From Sporosarcina luteola (GTDB lineage Bacteria > Bacillota > Bacilli > Bacillales_A > Planococcaceae), in contig NZ_JAMBNV010000003.1 in assembly GCF_023715245.1 (NCBI RefSeq), forward strand, positions 124,001-188,000: a stretch of 64,000 nucleotides of DNA. The letters run 5' to 3'. Both the position numbers and the translations under genes were made by a program. Of the stretch, positions 40,404-49,882 are shown piece by piece (the stretch's first letter is position 1; each line of letters opens with the position of its first letter). The notes under the pieces are model-generated. The model was not told the origin of the DNA and ran no database searches. It saw nothing but the letters and a program-made list of their open reading frames with translations.

Positions 40404-40919
40404 ATGCAAAAGAAAATACGAGTTTTGCTGCTTATCAGTGGGCTTGTTTTGTTCAAAATCTGGGTTTGGGATGAATACATAGTAAACTCGACTGCCGATG
40501 CAGCGTTGGATGGGAAAGAGGGAAAAGCAGGTGTCAGTTATGGTATCAGCAATAATAAAGAGTTAGCCATTCGGCCTTATGAAGAAGGGTTCAAAGTATA
40601 CGCGGTATCGAAGGGGTTTTGGGGCTGGTCAATCACGGATGAAATGTTTGTCGGCGATCATGAAATAGTAGAACAGGAGTTGCAATTTAAAGGAAGAGAA
40701 AAACTATATGTAAGTTTGATAGTGGATAAAAAGCAATCCTTTGATAAAATTATCGGCTACTCCGCGAACATAGGAACGATTAATTTCAATAGAACTGTCG
40801 GCGAAAATTCAATTCTTTACTATTATTACAGTGATCAGCCATTAGGCAAAGTCACTTATGAAGGTACTCGCTTAAATGGTAAAACAGAGAAATTATCACG
40901 GGATAAGGAACCCGGTTGA
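40404..40919 (+). CDS. Hypothetical membrane-anchored protein
   Basis: A 171-residue protein with an N-terminal hydrophobic segment (IRVLLLISGLVLFKIWVW) and an extracytoplasmic beta-rich domain with GFWGWSITDEMFVGD. The start ATG at 40404 follows GAGAGGGG. A lipoprotein gene begins 47 bp further on the same strand. No family recognised. Confidence 0.6.
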   Translation: MQKKIRVLLLISGLVLFKIWVWDEYIVNSTADAALDGKEGKAGVSYGISNNKELAIRPYEEGFKVYAVSKGFWGWSITDEMFVGDHEIVEQELQFKGREKLYVSLIVDKKQSFDKIIGYSANIGTINFNRTVGENSILYYYYSDQPLGKVTYEGTRLNGKTEKLSRDKEPG

Positions 40920-40966
40920 CGCATATAGTGTAGGCGAAGCACGAAGTACGTCATTGGAGGGATCAT

Positions 40967-41416
40967 ATGCCGAAAAAGTTGTATTTCCTTTTGCTGCTTG
41001 GATTATGCCTAATAGCCGGTTGTTCGTACGATAGTGAAAAAGCCGTCAAAAATGGGGATGTCATCAATATGAACGGACCCATTTTCAATTTTGACCGATT
41101 CCAACATTTCTTAGAAAGTGTCGAAGCGGATGAAGCAGCCTCCGTCCGAATTACCAACTACACCCTTGAAGGAAACCCGACATTGTACAATTTATCTTTC
41201 GATGGAACTGAATTCGATTTGAAAATCGACCGGTCGAAAAATAAGGAGCGAGGGGACAATCCTCGGAAAATGAGCATGTCCTGCACGGAACTGGTGGAAG
41301 ATGAAGGACAGCAATTGTTCATTTATACGTTGGAGGGGTGCCAGCAAGGGACCTCTGCCGATAGTTTTCTGCTATTAAATATCTTGAAAGAGCAAATCGA
41401 AGACCACGAGCATTAA
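40967..41416 (+). CDS. DUF4362-like lipoprotein
   Basis: A 149-residue lipoprotein with signal ending LIAGC. The mature domain KAVKNGDVINMNGPIFNFDRF, then VRITNYTLEGNPTLYNLSFDG, matches DUF4362 proteins of Bacillaceae. TTGGAGGGA precedes the ATG. Likely co-transcribed with the anchored protein before it and the membrane protein after it. Function unknown. Confidence 0.75.
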   Translation: MPKKLYFLLLLGLCLIAGCSYDSEKAVKNGDVINMNGPIFNFDRFQHFLESVEADEAASVRITNYTLEGNPTLYNLSFDGTEFDLKIDRSKNKERGDNPRKMSMSCTELVEDEGQQLFIYTLEGCQQGTSADSFLLLNILKEQIEDHEH

Positions 41417-41476
41417 TGGAACCTTACGTGTCGAAAGAAGGTCATTACAAAGGAGGGAAACTACAAAGGGGGAGTA

Positions 41477-41779
41477 GTGGTGGTCGGTTTACTGAATGTC
41501 GGCAGCCTGGTGCTTGGTCTCATTGCTTGGTTATTGCCGGTTGTGAGTCTCATGCGAACTACTAAACATCGGGCCGCTTTATCCATTATGAGTTTGAGTG
41601 CGTGTGCAATTTCACTCATTCTCCAGATCTATTACAACTATCATCTCGTACAGATTGAAGATTGGGCTGCGCTTATGGATACGATCCGGGGAGTGGTGGT
41701 CGCCGCGACAGTTCTACTAATTGGTACGCTTTTGTTAAATACAATATCGCTGCTTGTCTATCGGAGGAATATATATTGA
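41477..41779 (+). CDS. Small three-helix membrane protein
   Basis: A 100-residue protein with three hydrophobic segments: LNVGSLVLGLIAWLLPVVSL, LSIMSLSACAISLILQIYYNY and VVVAATVLLIGTLLLNTISLL. Start GTG at 41477 behind AAAGGGGG. Similar small proteins occur in many Bacillus genomes without assigned function. Confidence 0.65.
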   Translation: MVVGLLNVGSLVLGLIAWLLPVVSLMRTTKHRAALSIMSLSACAISLILQIYYNYHLVQIEDWAALMDTIRGVVVAATVLLIGTLLLNTISLLVYRRNIY

Positions 41780-41806
41780 AGCAGGATCGCGTTTCCCAAT
41801 AATGGC

Positions 41807-41848
41807 TTAGGCACCCGAACAAATTGAGATTGTAAGGGTGCCTAATCT
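41807..41848. terminator. Terminator between convergent genes
   Basis: TTAGGCACCC and GGGTGCCTAA form a perfect 10-bp stem around a 19-base loop. It lies two bases from the stop of the minus-strand lipoprotein and 28 bp after the plus-strand gene. Confidence 0.75.
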
Positions 41849-41849
41849 A

Positions 41850-42404
41850 TTATTTCTGCTCACCATACAATAAGTTCTTTAACTCATCATGATTCCTTAT
41901 ATGGTACGTGATCTTCGCGACTTTCCCATCGCGGACAATCGCTATGCCTGACATCTCGATTTCCTTTTTATCTTCATCTTTCATTTCATAATCCAACGTA
42001 ACTGTGAAGTTATAATTCGTCGGTGTCACTTCATTTTGCTCCACCTCGATATTTTTCACTTCAAGTTGATAGCCATGTTGGTCGGCTCTCCGGTGGAACA
42101 TGAAGGCTTGATTCGTCATAACGAATTGTTCGAAACCACTTTCCGTAAAATAAGGTTTGTAGGTTTCCTTTTGGTACTTATAATATTCCTCTAAAAATCC
42201 TTCGCCTGCCTCTTCGGCTTCTTTTGATTTGTATGGTTCTTCTTGTAATCGGATTGCTTCTTCATCGGGTGCATTCAAATCAATTTCCAAAACAGTCTTA
42301 ATGACTTCGATGTTTTCATCCTGCGGTTCAGGCTTTGAGCACCCAGCAACAAGCAGACTGCCGAGAATGAAAACGATCGCGATGCCTGGTTTCCATCGAT
42401 GCAT
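41850..42404 (-). CDS. Lipoprotein, paralogue of the protein at 18298
   Basis: A 184-residue lipoprotein with signal ending LLVAGC. It shares DLNAPDEEAI, KPYFTESGF, QHGYQLEVKNIEVEQNEVTP and TNYNFTV with the 18298 lipoprotein, and both end in a short 'IVRDGKVAK' strand. Fold unknown, NTF2-like impression. The start at 42404 follows AAAGGAGTGAGAGG; upstream codons are open but unsupported. Two copies in one window suggest an expanded envelope family. Confidence 0.75.
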   Translation of the reverse strand: MHRWKPGIAIVFILGSLLVAGCSKPEPQDENIEVIKTVLEIDLNAPDEEAIRLQEEPYKSKEAEEAGEGFLEEYYKYQKETYKPYFTESGFEQFVMTNQAFMFHRRADQHGYQLEVKNIEVEQNEVTPTNYNFTVTLDYEMKDEDKKEIEMSGIAIVRDGKVAKITYHIRNHDELKNLLYGEQK

Positions 42405-42513
42405 CCTCTCACTCCTTTCAACAACATTCACACTTTTTATACGCATTACGTAGACGAATGGTTTCAATTATGACAGAATATTAAGATGAAGAAAAATGTT
42501 TGGGGGGCTTTAC

Positions 42514-43017
42514 ATGCGGCTTGAGAGACCGTCCTTGAAGTGGAAAACAGAACATATTACATATATGAATGAGTGGGATGATGACCGAATGACACCTAGC
42601 AGTTTTCATTTGCAAGCGGACATTCCTTATGAAGTGTATTTGGAAGAAATGGCGGCAAAGGAAGCAGGGCTAGACAACCGGATGCTGAATACGAATTATT
42701 TTCTCATCGATGACAACGAACGGATCGTAGGAATGGTTAATATCCGGCATGGCTTGAATGACTCTTTACGCCAAATCGGCGGACACATCGGCTACGGAAT
42801 CCGCCCTGCAGAACGGCGGAAGGGGTATGCGACCTATTTGCTTTCCGAAGCATTGAAGAAAACGGATCTGCTGGGCATTCGGTCTGTGCTGGTCACATGC
42901 AATGCAGACAATGTCGGTTCAGCCGCTGTCATTATCAAAAATGGCGGTGTAGAGGACGAGAGCTTCACGGAACCGCATGGCAATGTCGTTCGTAGGTTTT
43001 GGATTGAACGAGGATAA
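42514..43017 (+). CDS. GNAT family N-acetyltransferase
   Basis: A 167-residue acetyltransferase. Acetyl-CoA motif A is IGYGIRPAERRKGYATYLLSEAL (RRKGYA), followed by VTCNADNVGSAAVIIKNGG, the usual C-terminal substrate-side region seen in YitI/PhnO-like and ribosomal-type acetyltransferases. The start ATG at 42514 follows GGGGGGC. The AlkD gene follows within three bases, so the two are co-transcribed. Acceptor unknown. Confidence 0.88.
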   Translation: MRLERPSLKWKTEHITYMNEWDDDRMTPSSFHLQADIPYEVYLEEMAAKEAGLDNRMLNTNYFLIDDNERIVGMVNIRHGLNDSLRQIGGHIGYGIRPAERRKGYATYLLSEALKKTDLLGIRSVLVTCNADNVGSAAVIIKNGGVEDESFTEPHGNVVRRFWIERG

Positions 43018-43019
43018 GA

Positions 43020-43715
43020 GTGGAGTTGACATCAGTGAAAAAACAATGGAGTCATAAAGGAATTATCAAGAAGTTCGAAATGTGCCGGAACGTTGAGCAG
43101 GCGGAGCCGATGAAAGCATATATGAAACATCATTTTCCTTTCCTAGGGATTAAAAGTCCGTTGCGAAAAGAGCTGTTACGTGAGCAATTCCGGGAATATG
43201 CGTTGCCCGAAGTTGACGAGCTCTTTGACGAGGCTTGGAAGCTATATGAATTACCTGAGCGGGAATATCAGTATGCTGCGATTGCTTTGCTCGATAAAAT
43301 GAAGAAGCACTTTACGACTGACGATTTTCCGAAGCTATTGAAATTCATTGAATCAAAATCGTGGTGGGATAGTGTGGACTCAATCGCACCGAGTCTTGTC
43401 GGGCATGTCGTCAAATTGGACCGTGCATACGGGAAATCAGTGATGCTTGACTGGTCGCGATCAGATAATATGTGGACAAACCGCTCCGCAATTCTGCATC
43501 AATTAAAGTTCAAAAAGGACACGGATACCGAGCTGTTAGTTGAAATCATTCTTCAGCATGTGGAATCAAATGAGTTCTTCATTCAGAAAGCAATTGGGTG
43601 GGTATTGAGGGAGTACGCGAAAACCGATCCGGTCATTGTAAAGCAGTTTGTCGAAGAACATACGCTGAAACCGTTAAGCAGGCGGGAAGCGTTGAAGCAT
43701 ATTGGCGATAGGTGA
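43020..43715 (+). CDS. DNA alkylation repair protein, AlkD-like
   Basis: A 231-residue HEAT-repeat DNA glycosylase. It matches Bacillus cereus AlkD closely in EPMKAYMKHHFPFLGIKSP, SKSWWDSVDSIAPSLVG (with the DNA-contacting Trp pair and Asp), FFIQKAIGWVLREYAKTDP and PLSRREALKHI. AlkD excises bulky cationic N3- and N7-alkylated bases without base flipping. The first start (GTG, 43020) is listed; a GTG at 43035 behind GTGGAG is an alternative. A terminator follows. Confidence 0.92.
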   Translation: MELTSVKKQWSHKGIIKKFEMCRNVEQAEPMKAYMKHHFPFLGIKSPLRKELLREQFREYALPEVDELFDEAWKLYELPEREYQYAAIALLDKMKKHFTTDDFPKLLKFIESKSWWDSVDSIAPSLVGHVVKLDRAYGKSVMLDWSRSDNMWTNRSAILHQLKFKKDTDTELLVEIILQHVESNEFFIQKAIGWVLREYAKTDPVIVKQFVEEHTLKPLSRREALKHIGDR

Positions 43716-43729
43716 TGAAGATATAGATT

Positions 43730-43760
43730 AGCGGGGGTAAAAATTTGCCCCCGCTGTTTT
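43730..43760. terminator. Terminator between alkD and the OpuB-type operon
   Basis: AGCGGGGG and CCCCCGCT flank a 10-base AT loop, with TGTTTT after. It lies between convergent genes. Confidence 0.8.
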
Positions 43761-43770
43761 ATGTCTTCCT

Positions 43771-45288
43771 TTATTCCAATAAACCCGCATCCCGTAAAAA
43801 TGCGCGTGCAACGTCCTCCGGTTTTTCACCTTCCGCGTTTACTTTGTAGTTCATGTCCCTCATCTCGTCGTCGGTCACTTTGCCCGCGAGCCGGTTGAGC
43901 ACCTCCTCAAGTTCCGGATACGTCTCGAGGGTTTCTTTCCGCAGGAGAGGGGCCCCTTGATATGGCGGGAACAGCTCCTTGTCATCTTGTAAGACGGTGA
44001 GTTCATATTGTTGCAGTTCACTGTCCGTCGAATAGGCATCCATGAGGTTGATATCCCCTGATTCGATTGCCTGGTAGCGCAGTTTCGGCTCCATCGTCTG
44101 GACGGAAGGGAAGTCGATTCCGTACAGGCTTCGGATGCCTCGGTAGCCGTCTTCGCGGTCGTTGAATTCAAGGGTGAATCCGGCTTTTACGGCATTTTGA
44201 ATCGCAGCGAGGTCGGAGATTGTTTGTACGTCGTACTGCTCTGCGAACGTTTTGGATACCGCAAGCGTGTAGGTATTGTTATATTCCATCGGCGGCAGGA
44301 GGACGAGGTCGAATTGTTCGTCTAGTCCTTTCCGTGCCTGCGCGTATACTTCGTTCCGGTCATTGCTGACGGCCGCCTCTTTCAAGAATTCCGACAGTGC
44401 CGTCCCTGTGAATTCAGGATAGATGTCGATGCTCCCTGATTGCAAGGCGTTGAAGACGAATGATGTTTTGCCAAGTCCCGGTTTCAGTTCGACGGACAGG
44501 TCCGTCTCTTCTTCGATCAGGAGCTTGTACATGTTAATTAATAGTTCAGGTTCCGCCCCTAATTTGGCACCGATGACAAGCTGCTTGTCGTTCTTAGTAG
44601 GCAAGAGGGGCAGGACGATCATGAGTGTGGTAGCGACCAAAAATGCCATCAGTGCAATGGAAGCCCGTCGGAACGATAGCCCCTCGAATTTTCTCAGCAA
44701 CAAGTCGAATGACAGGGCGAGAAGTGCTGCAGGGATTGCGCCGAGAACGATTAGGGAAGGGCTGTTCCGGTCGATGCCGAGAAGGATGAGATCGCCGAGA
44801 CCGCCAGCGCCAATCAAGGCAGCAAGAGTGGCGGTTCCTACGATCAGCACCATCGATGTCCGGATGCCCGCCATAATGACAGGCATGGCTAGAGGCAGTT
44901 CGACTTTCGTTAGACGCTTCCGTCGGTTCATCCCCATCGCTGTCGCCGCATCGATCAAGGAAGGGTCGATTCCCTTGATGCCTGTATACGTGTTGCGCAA
45001 GATCGGCAGCAATGCATATGCAACGAGTGCGATGATGGCAGGGATCTTGCCGATGCCGAACAATGGGATCAGCAGCCCGAGCAATGCGAGCGACGGAATG
45101 GTCTGCAGCACGGCGCTTGTCCCGATGACTGTTTCTGCAATCCGCTGCCGGGTTGTCAAATAGACGCCGACCGGGATAGCTATGAGAATAGCAAAGAAGA
45201 GTGCGATGAGCGAGATTTGGATATGCTCCAACAACGCCAAAGCCAATTCGCCTTTCCGATCTTGAAAAACGTTTACGAAGTCACCCAT
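43771..45288 (-). CDS. Osmolyte ABC transporter permease fused to substrate-binding domain (OpuB/OpuC type)
   Basis: A 505-residue fusion. Residues 1-215 form the permease with five to six helices and the EAA loop (DAATAMGMNRRKRLTKVELPLAMPVIMAGIR). After a linker, residues about 230-505 are an OpuAC-type betaine/choline-binding domain (KQLVIGAKLGAEPELLINMYKLL, YPEFTGTALSEFL). Fused permease-binding proteins are common in Gram-positive relatives. It lacks a lipobox because the domain is tethered by the permease. The start overlaps the ATPase gene by eight bases. Function: import of glycine betaine, carnitine or choline. Confidence 0.92.
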   Translation of the reverse strand: MGDFVNVFQDRKGELALALLEHIQISLIALFFAILIAIPVGVYLTTRQRIAETVIGTSAVLQTIPSLALLGLLIPLFGIGKIPAIIALVAYALLPILRNTYTGIKGIDPSLIDAATAMGMNRRKRLTKVELPLAMPVIMAGIRTSMVLIVGTATLAALIGAGGLGDLILLGIDRNSPSLIVLGAIPAALLALSFDLLLRKFEGLSFRRASIALMAFLVATTLMIVLPLLPTKNDKQLVIGAKLGAEPELLINMYKLLIEEETDLSVELKPGLGKTSFVFNALQSGSIDIYPEFTGTALSEFLKEAAVSNDRNEVYAQARKGLDEQFDLVLLPPMEYNNTYTLAVSKTFAEQYDVQTISDLAAIQNAVKAGFTLEFNDREDGYRGIRSLYGIDFPSVQTMEPKLRYQAIESGDINLMDAYSTDSELQQYELTVLQDDKELFPPYQGAPLLRKETLETYPELEEVLNRLAGKVTDDEMRDMNYKVNAEGEKPEDVARAFLRDAGLLE

Positions 45289-46231
45289 GCGCTACATGTC
45301 CTCCTTCCTGCCCGTGTGCCAAATAGGCGATGACCGTTTGTCTTGAAATGGTGCCGATCAGTTCGTCTTCTTGCTTGATGACGGCCCGATCTGATTGAGC
45401 TAATGCATGCAGCACTTCATCCCACCCGGCATTGAAAGACAATAGAGGCAATCGGTCCGTATCTGACGTCATCGGCTCCAGATGCTCGGCTATAACGAAC
45501 GGTTTCAGGCTGTCGCTTTGGATGAATTTGCGGACGAATGGTGTGGCAGGGGTTAACGTAATTTCCTCCGGAGTGCCAAGCTGTTCAATTTTGCCATTCT
45601 TCATGATGCAAATACGGTCTGCAAGCTTCAAAGCTTCTTGAATATCGTGTGTGACGAAAACGATCGTTTTCTGAATGGACCGTTGCAACTGCACCAAATC
45701 ATCCTGCAACTTTCCCCTGCTGATCGGATCAAGTGCGCTGAACGGTTCATCCATTAAGATGATGTCAGGGTCTGCGGCAAGGGCCCGGACGACGCCGACC
45801 CGCTGCTGTTGGCCGCCGGATAGTTCATGAGGCTTCCGGTGCCGGTATGTAGTTGGATCGAGTCCTACCATTTCGAGAAGTTCCGTCACGCGGGCTTGGA
45901 TCCGGTTTTTATTCCAATTCTTAAGTTCAGGAACGATTGCGATGTTTTCCTCGATCGTCATATGCGGGAACAATGCGATTTGCTGCAACACATATCCGAT
46001 CTGCCACCGCAATTCATGGATTGCGTATTCACTGACCTTCCTGCCGGCGATCCATATCGTCCCGTCCGTCAGTGGAATGAGGCGATTGATCATTTTCAAC
46101 GTAGTCGTCTTACCGCATCCGCTCGGCCCGATCAGTACGAGAAATTCCCCTTTGGCAATCTCTAAATTGATTGAATCAACGACAAGTGTTTGATTGTCAT
46201 ATGATTTTGTTACACCGTCAAAACGTATCAT
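45281..46231 (-). CDS. Osmolyte ABC transporter ATP-binding protein (OpuBA/OpuCA type)
   Basis: A 316-residue ATPase with Walker A GPSGCGKTT, signature LSGGQQQRVGVVRAL, Walker B ILMDEPFSALD and the H-loop THD. Residues about 255-315 (PLLSFNAGWDEVLHALAQ, DELIGTISRQTVIAYL) form a CBS-like tail, as in OpuCA, which is thought to sense ionic strength. The start at 46231 is behind AAGGAGTG; 42 more codons are open upstream without support. First gene of a two-gene operon. Confidence 0.92.
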   Translation of the reverse strand: MIRFDGVTKSYDNQTLVVDSINLEIAKGEFLVLIGPSGCGKTTTLKMINRLIPLTDGTIWIAGRKVSEYAIHELRWQIGYVLQQIALFPHMTIEENIAIVPELKNWNKNRIQARVTELLEMVGLDPTTYRHRKPHELSGGQQQRVGVVRALAADPDIILMDEPFSALDPISRGKLQDDLVQLQRSIQKTIVFVTHDIQEALKLADRICIMKNGKIEQLGTPEEITLTPATPFVRKFIQSDSLKPFVIAEHLEPMTSDTDRLPLLSFNAGWDEVLHALAQSDRAVIKQEDELIGTISRQTVIAYLAHGQEGGHVAHG

Positions 46232-46469
46232 CGAATCACACTCCTTCATTCTCAATATCGTGACACAAATCGGCCCACAAAGAAAATATTTGGCAATCTT
46301 ACCAGTTGAAAGTACCGTGATAAAACGATGAGGATTGATGAGAAATAACGATAGCATTCCTATAATAAAAAGCGTACGATGGACATAATGCCAAGCAAAG
46401 TATTTCTGCTTCGGGATTATTCAGCGTACGCCTTATTGGCGATATACATAATGAGAGGAAAAGGGACAA

Positions 46470-47885
46470 ATGAATTTATTATCCGGAAGAATCGAAAAGG
46501 ATTTTTTAGGGGAAAAAGAAGTTCCCGAACATGCGTATTACGGGATTCAAACGATACGAGCGACTGAAAACTTTCCAATTACGAAAGAGCATATGCACCC
46601 CGAATTGATTCGCGCAATTGGGATTGTGAAAAAAGCGGCAGCCATTTCGAATGTGCTCGTCAATGACTTGCCCAAGGATGTAGGGCTTGCCATCGTTGAA
46701 GCTGCGGACGAAGTGATTGAGGGGACGTTGATGGATCAGTTCATCGTCGATCCGATTCAAGGGGGGGCAGGCACATCATTCAACATGAATGCGAATGAAG
46801 TGATCGCGAACCGTGCGCTTGAAATCATGGGACGTGAAAAAGGGGATTACGGCTTCATCAGTCCGAACAACCACGTTAACATGTCCCAGTCGACAAATGA
46901 TGCATTCCCGACGGCGATTAAGATTGCGACACAGCAAATGGTCAATCAGCTGGTGGAAACGCTTGAGCGATTTGTGGACGAGCTGAAGACGAAGGAGCAG
47001 GAATTCGATGGAGTCATCAAGATGGGAAGAACTCATCTGCAGGATGCTGTTCCCATCCGCTTGGGCCAGGAATTCAGTGCATACCGAAGTGTCATCGAAC
47101 GCGATATTGAACGGATTGGCAGGACGAGAGTGCATCTGTCTGAAATCAATATGGGCGCGACGGCAATCGGCACTGGACTGAATGCAAATGCGCAATACAT
47201 CGAAACTGCAGTGGAACAGCTCCGCACAATCAGCGGCTTGTCATTGAAGTCTGCTAGTAACCTGATCGATTCTACGCAGAACACGGATGTGTATACAGAA
47301 CTGTCTTCAGCATTGAAGATTTGTATGATCAATCTTTCGAAAATGGCTAATGATCTACGGCTCATGGCGTCAGGTCCAAAAGCCGGCCTGAATGAAATCA
47401 ATCTCCCGGCAAGGCAGCCAGGTTCATCGATCATGCCAGGGAAAGTGAATCCGGTCATGGCGGAAGTGATGAACCAGATCGCCTTCCAAGTCATCGGCAA
47501 CGATCATACGATCAGCCTCGCTTCCGAAGCGGGCCAATTTGAATTGAATGTCATGGAGCCAGTACTAGTCTATAATTTATTGCAATCATTGACGGTCATG
47601 AACAACGGTATCGAAGTGTTCCGCAAGTACTGCATCAGCGGAATCACAGCGAACGTCGCTCAAATGCAGGACTATGTAGAAAAAAGCCTCGGCACGATCA
47701 CGGCGCTCACGCCATATATCGGTTATGAAATGTCATCAAAAATTGCACGTGAATCGTTCGAAACAGGCGTCCCGCTCAAAGAGCTTTGCCTGCGTTACAA
47801 TGTTCTCACACTTGACGAGTTGAATCGCTTACTCGACCCTTACCAAATGACAGAGATGAAAAGGGAAGGCGTAGCGCATTCTTGA
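46470..47885 (+). CDS. aspA: Aspartate ammonia-lyase (aspartase)
   Basis: A 471-residue fumarase/aspartase superfamily enzyme that deaminates L-aspartate to fumarate and ammonia. The signature loop PGSSIMPGKVNPVM with the catalytic Ser is intact. GGAGTSFNMNANEVIANRA and NMSQSTNDAFPTA (C1/C2-type regions) distinguish aspartase from class II fumarase, which has GSGTQSNMN. The ATG follows GAGGAAAAGGGAC. Length is normal (468-478). Single gene with its own terminator; divergent from the OpuB-type operon. Confidence 0.92.
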   Translation: MNLLSGRIEKDFLGEKEVPEHAYYGIQTIRATENFPITKEHMHPELIRAIGIVKKAAAISNVLVNDLPKDVGLAIVEAADEVIEGTLMDQFIVDPIQGGAGTSFNMNANEVIANRALEIMGREKGDYGFISPNNHVNMSQSTNDAFPTAIKIATQQMVNQLVETLERFVDELKTKEQEFDGVIKMGRTHLQDAVPIRLGQEFSAYRSVIERDIERIGRTRVHLSEINMGATAIGTGLNANAQYIETAVEQLRTISGLSLKSASNLIDSTQNTDVYTELSSALKICMINLSKMANDLRLMASGPKAGLNEINLPARQPGSSIMPGKVNPVMAEVMNQIAFQVIGNDHTISLASEAGQFELNVMEPVLVYNLLQSLTVMNNGIEVFRKYCISGITANVAQMQDYVEKSLGTITALTPYIGYEMSSKIARESFETGVPLKELCLRYNVLTLDELNRLLDPYQMTEMKREGVAHS

Positions 47886-47895
47886 AAACTACAAC

Positions 47896-47935
47896 AAAGC
47901 CCCCGGAAACGATTTCTCGGTTCCGAGGGCTTTTC
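47896..47935. terminator. Terminator after aspA
   Basis: AAAGCCCCCGGAA pairs with TTCCGAGGGCTTTT, with one mismatch, around a 12-base loop. Can serve the convergent symporter gene as well. Confidence 0.8.
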
Positions 47936-47956
47936 CTATTTTATTACATTCAGACC

Positions 47957-49504
47957 TTATCCTTCCGCACCGCGATAGCCAGTTTCCGCTTTGAAACGGA
48001 CTTCCGCATAAGCGACTTCCGCAGCTTCGTGGCGTTTCGCTCCGATATATGTGCCGACGACGGCAGCAATGAATCCGGCCGGGATGGAGATGATTGCCGG
48101 ATTGACGAACGGGAAGAGCGGTTCGCCTACGAAGAATGCAGCGCCTTCAACCGGATTGATGATATTCGGGCTGACCGCGACAAGGACGAGGGCAGTAATA
48201 AGCCCTGTCAGCATGGAAGCAACTGCACCTGTCGTATTGAATTTTCGCCAGTAAATCGTGAACAGGATTGTCGGAACGTTCGCTGACGCGGCGATACAGA
48301 ATGCGAGCGAGACGAGGAACGCGACATTGAGCTTCTCCGATCCGAGTGCAAGCAAGATGGAAACGAAAGAGACACCGATTGCTGCCATCCGGGCTGCAAA
48401 CACTTGCTGTTTTTCCGTCACTTTGCCTTTTTTAATGATTTCCGCGTAAATGTCATGTGCGATTGCCGATGCGCCGGAGAGCACGAGCCCTGCAACGACT
48501 GCTAGAATCGTAGCGAATGCAACGGCTGCGACGAACGATTCAAGCGGATCCCCACCGAGTACCCCTGCTAGCATTGGAGCGGCCATATTGCCCGCCGAGT
48601 TTTCTGCGATGATTGCGTCCCTGCCGACGAATTTTGCGGCACCGAACCCAAGGAAAATCGTCATAACGTAGAAAATCCCGATAATCCACACTGCGTAAAC
48701 GACCGAAGAACGCGCTGTTTTCGCGTCTTTAACCGTAAAGAAGCGCATAAGGATGTGCGGCAATCCCGCAGTTCCGAGAACGAGTGCGAGAAGTACTGAA
48801 ATGAGCCCGATCGGATCTTTATAGACAACACCGGAATGGAGATACGACTCTCCATGTACCGTCGCCGTCCGCATGACATCGAACATGCCAACGAAATTAA
48901 AATTGAATTTCATAAGAACGAGGAACGAAATGACGATTGTCCCGACCATGAGCAAAATCGCCTTGATGATCTGCACCCAGCTCGTAGCAGTCATTCCACC
49001 GAATAAAACATAGACCAACATCATCACACCGACAATAAGAACTGAAATCCAGTATTCGATGCCGAAGAGCAACTTGATGAGCGCACCTGCGCCGACCAGC
49101 TGTGCTAGCATATAGAAAAGGACGATCGTAATCGTATTAAGTGCAGCAGCCCCACGGACTTTCTTTGCTCCGAAACGTGAACCGATCATATCGGCCATCG
49201 TGTACTTCCCAAGATTCCGAAGCGGTTCCGCGATTAAAAACAAAACGACGAGATAAGCTGTCAACCAGCCGACGCTGTAATAGAAGCCGTCAAAGCCGTT
49301 CAGTGAAATGGCTCCGGCAATCCCTAGGAATGAGGCAGCTGATAAATAGTCCCCCGCAATGGCCATTCCGTTCTGCCATCCTGTCAACGAACCGCCGGCC
49401 GTATAAAACTCACTCGCCGTGCGAGTCTGTTTAGCAGCCCAATAGGTGATGTAAAGCGTCAAAGCGATAACTGCAAAAAAGATTGAATAGGACCAAAAAC
49501 TCAT
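47957..49504 (-). CDS. Solute:sodium symporter (ActP-like, acetate/monocarboxylate)
   Basis: A 515-residue SSS-family transporter with about 13 helices. GGSLTGWQNGMAIAGDYLSAASFLGI is the first Na+-site region and FEFYTAGGS-type start (SEFYTAGG) is characteristic of ActP/YwcA. TAGLPHILMRFFTVKDAKTARSS is typical of cation:acetate symporters. GGGGGG lies eight bases before the ATG. The DUF485 gene just upstream on the strand is the standard partner (YjcH/YwcB). It probably takes up acetate or a similar short acid. Confidence 0.92.
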   Translation of the reverse strand: MSFWSYSIFFAVIALTLYITYWAAKQTRTASEFYTAGGSLTGWQNGMAIAGDYLSAASFLGIAGAISLNGFDGFYYSVGWLTAYLVVLFLIAEPLRNLGKYTMADMIGSRFGAKKVRGAAALNTITIVLFYMLAQLVGAGALIKLLFGIEYWISVLIVGVMMLVYVLFGGMTATSWVQIIKAILLMVGTIVISFLVLMKFNFNFVGMFDVMRTATVHGESYLHSGVVYKDPIGLISVLLALVLGTAGLPHILMRFFTVKDAKTARSSVVYAVWIIGIFYVMTIFLGFGAAKFVGRDAIIAENSAGNMAAPMLAGVLGGDPLESFVAAVAFATILAVVAGLVLSGASAIAHDIYAEIIKKGKVTEKQQVFAARMAAIGVSFVSILLALGSEKLNVAFLVSLAFCIAASANVPTILFTIYWRKFNTTGAVASMLTGLITALVLVAVSPNIINPVEGAAFFVGEPLFPFVNPAIISIPAGFIAAVVGTYIGAKRHEAAEVAYAEVRFKAETGYRGAEG

Positions 49505-49519
49505 AATTCATTCCCCCCC

Positions 49520-49882
49520 TTATTTCCGAACGTGTTTTCCGAGCAATTGCTCGACGTCTTTATCGAATGATCTAGCCTTTTTTACATAAATTTGTGTAAG
49601 CACCCACACCATGACAAACATTCCAAAAGCATAGACCCATGTCCACGTCATCCAGCCGATTGCCCGCGCTTCAAGGATTGACGTATACCCCGTCAAAATC
49701 GGAAGCATTAAATAGATTGCAAAAAAAGCGATGACATATGGCCTGAAAAAGTGCTTCTTCTTTTTCACAAGCTGCTTGAACTCATCCGTTTCGATGAGCC
49801 GCTCATAGTCGAGCTGACCGTCTGTTATCAGTTTCCCCTTCCGATTATCGGGCGTGTCCGCTTTCTTCATCTTCACTGTCAT
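49520..49882 (-). CDS. DUF485 family membrane protein
   Basis: A 120-residue protein with two transmembrane helices; FKQLVKKKKHFFRPYVIAFFAIYLMLPILTGY is the DUF485 signature. These small proteins are encoded with ActP-type symporters, as here (15-bp gap), and may be an accessory subunit. The start is 49882. Confidence 0.9.
   Translation of the reverse strand: MTVKMKKADTPDNRKGKLITDGQLDYERLIETDEFKQLVKKKKHFFRPYVIAFFAIYLMLPILTGYTSILEARAIGWMTWTWVYAFGMFVMVWVLTQIYVKKARSFDKDVEQLLGKHVRK

Noticed and set aside
41807..41848. GGCACCC/GGGTGCC stem as another copy of the 147-bp element
   Set aside because: It lacks the conserved arms CTACAATTGCATA and GAATTGTCATAAATG, and the stem is a simple convergent-gene terminator.
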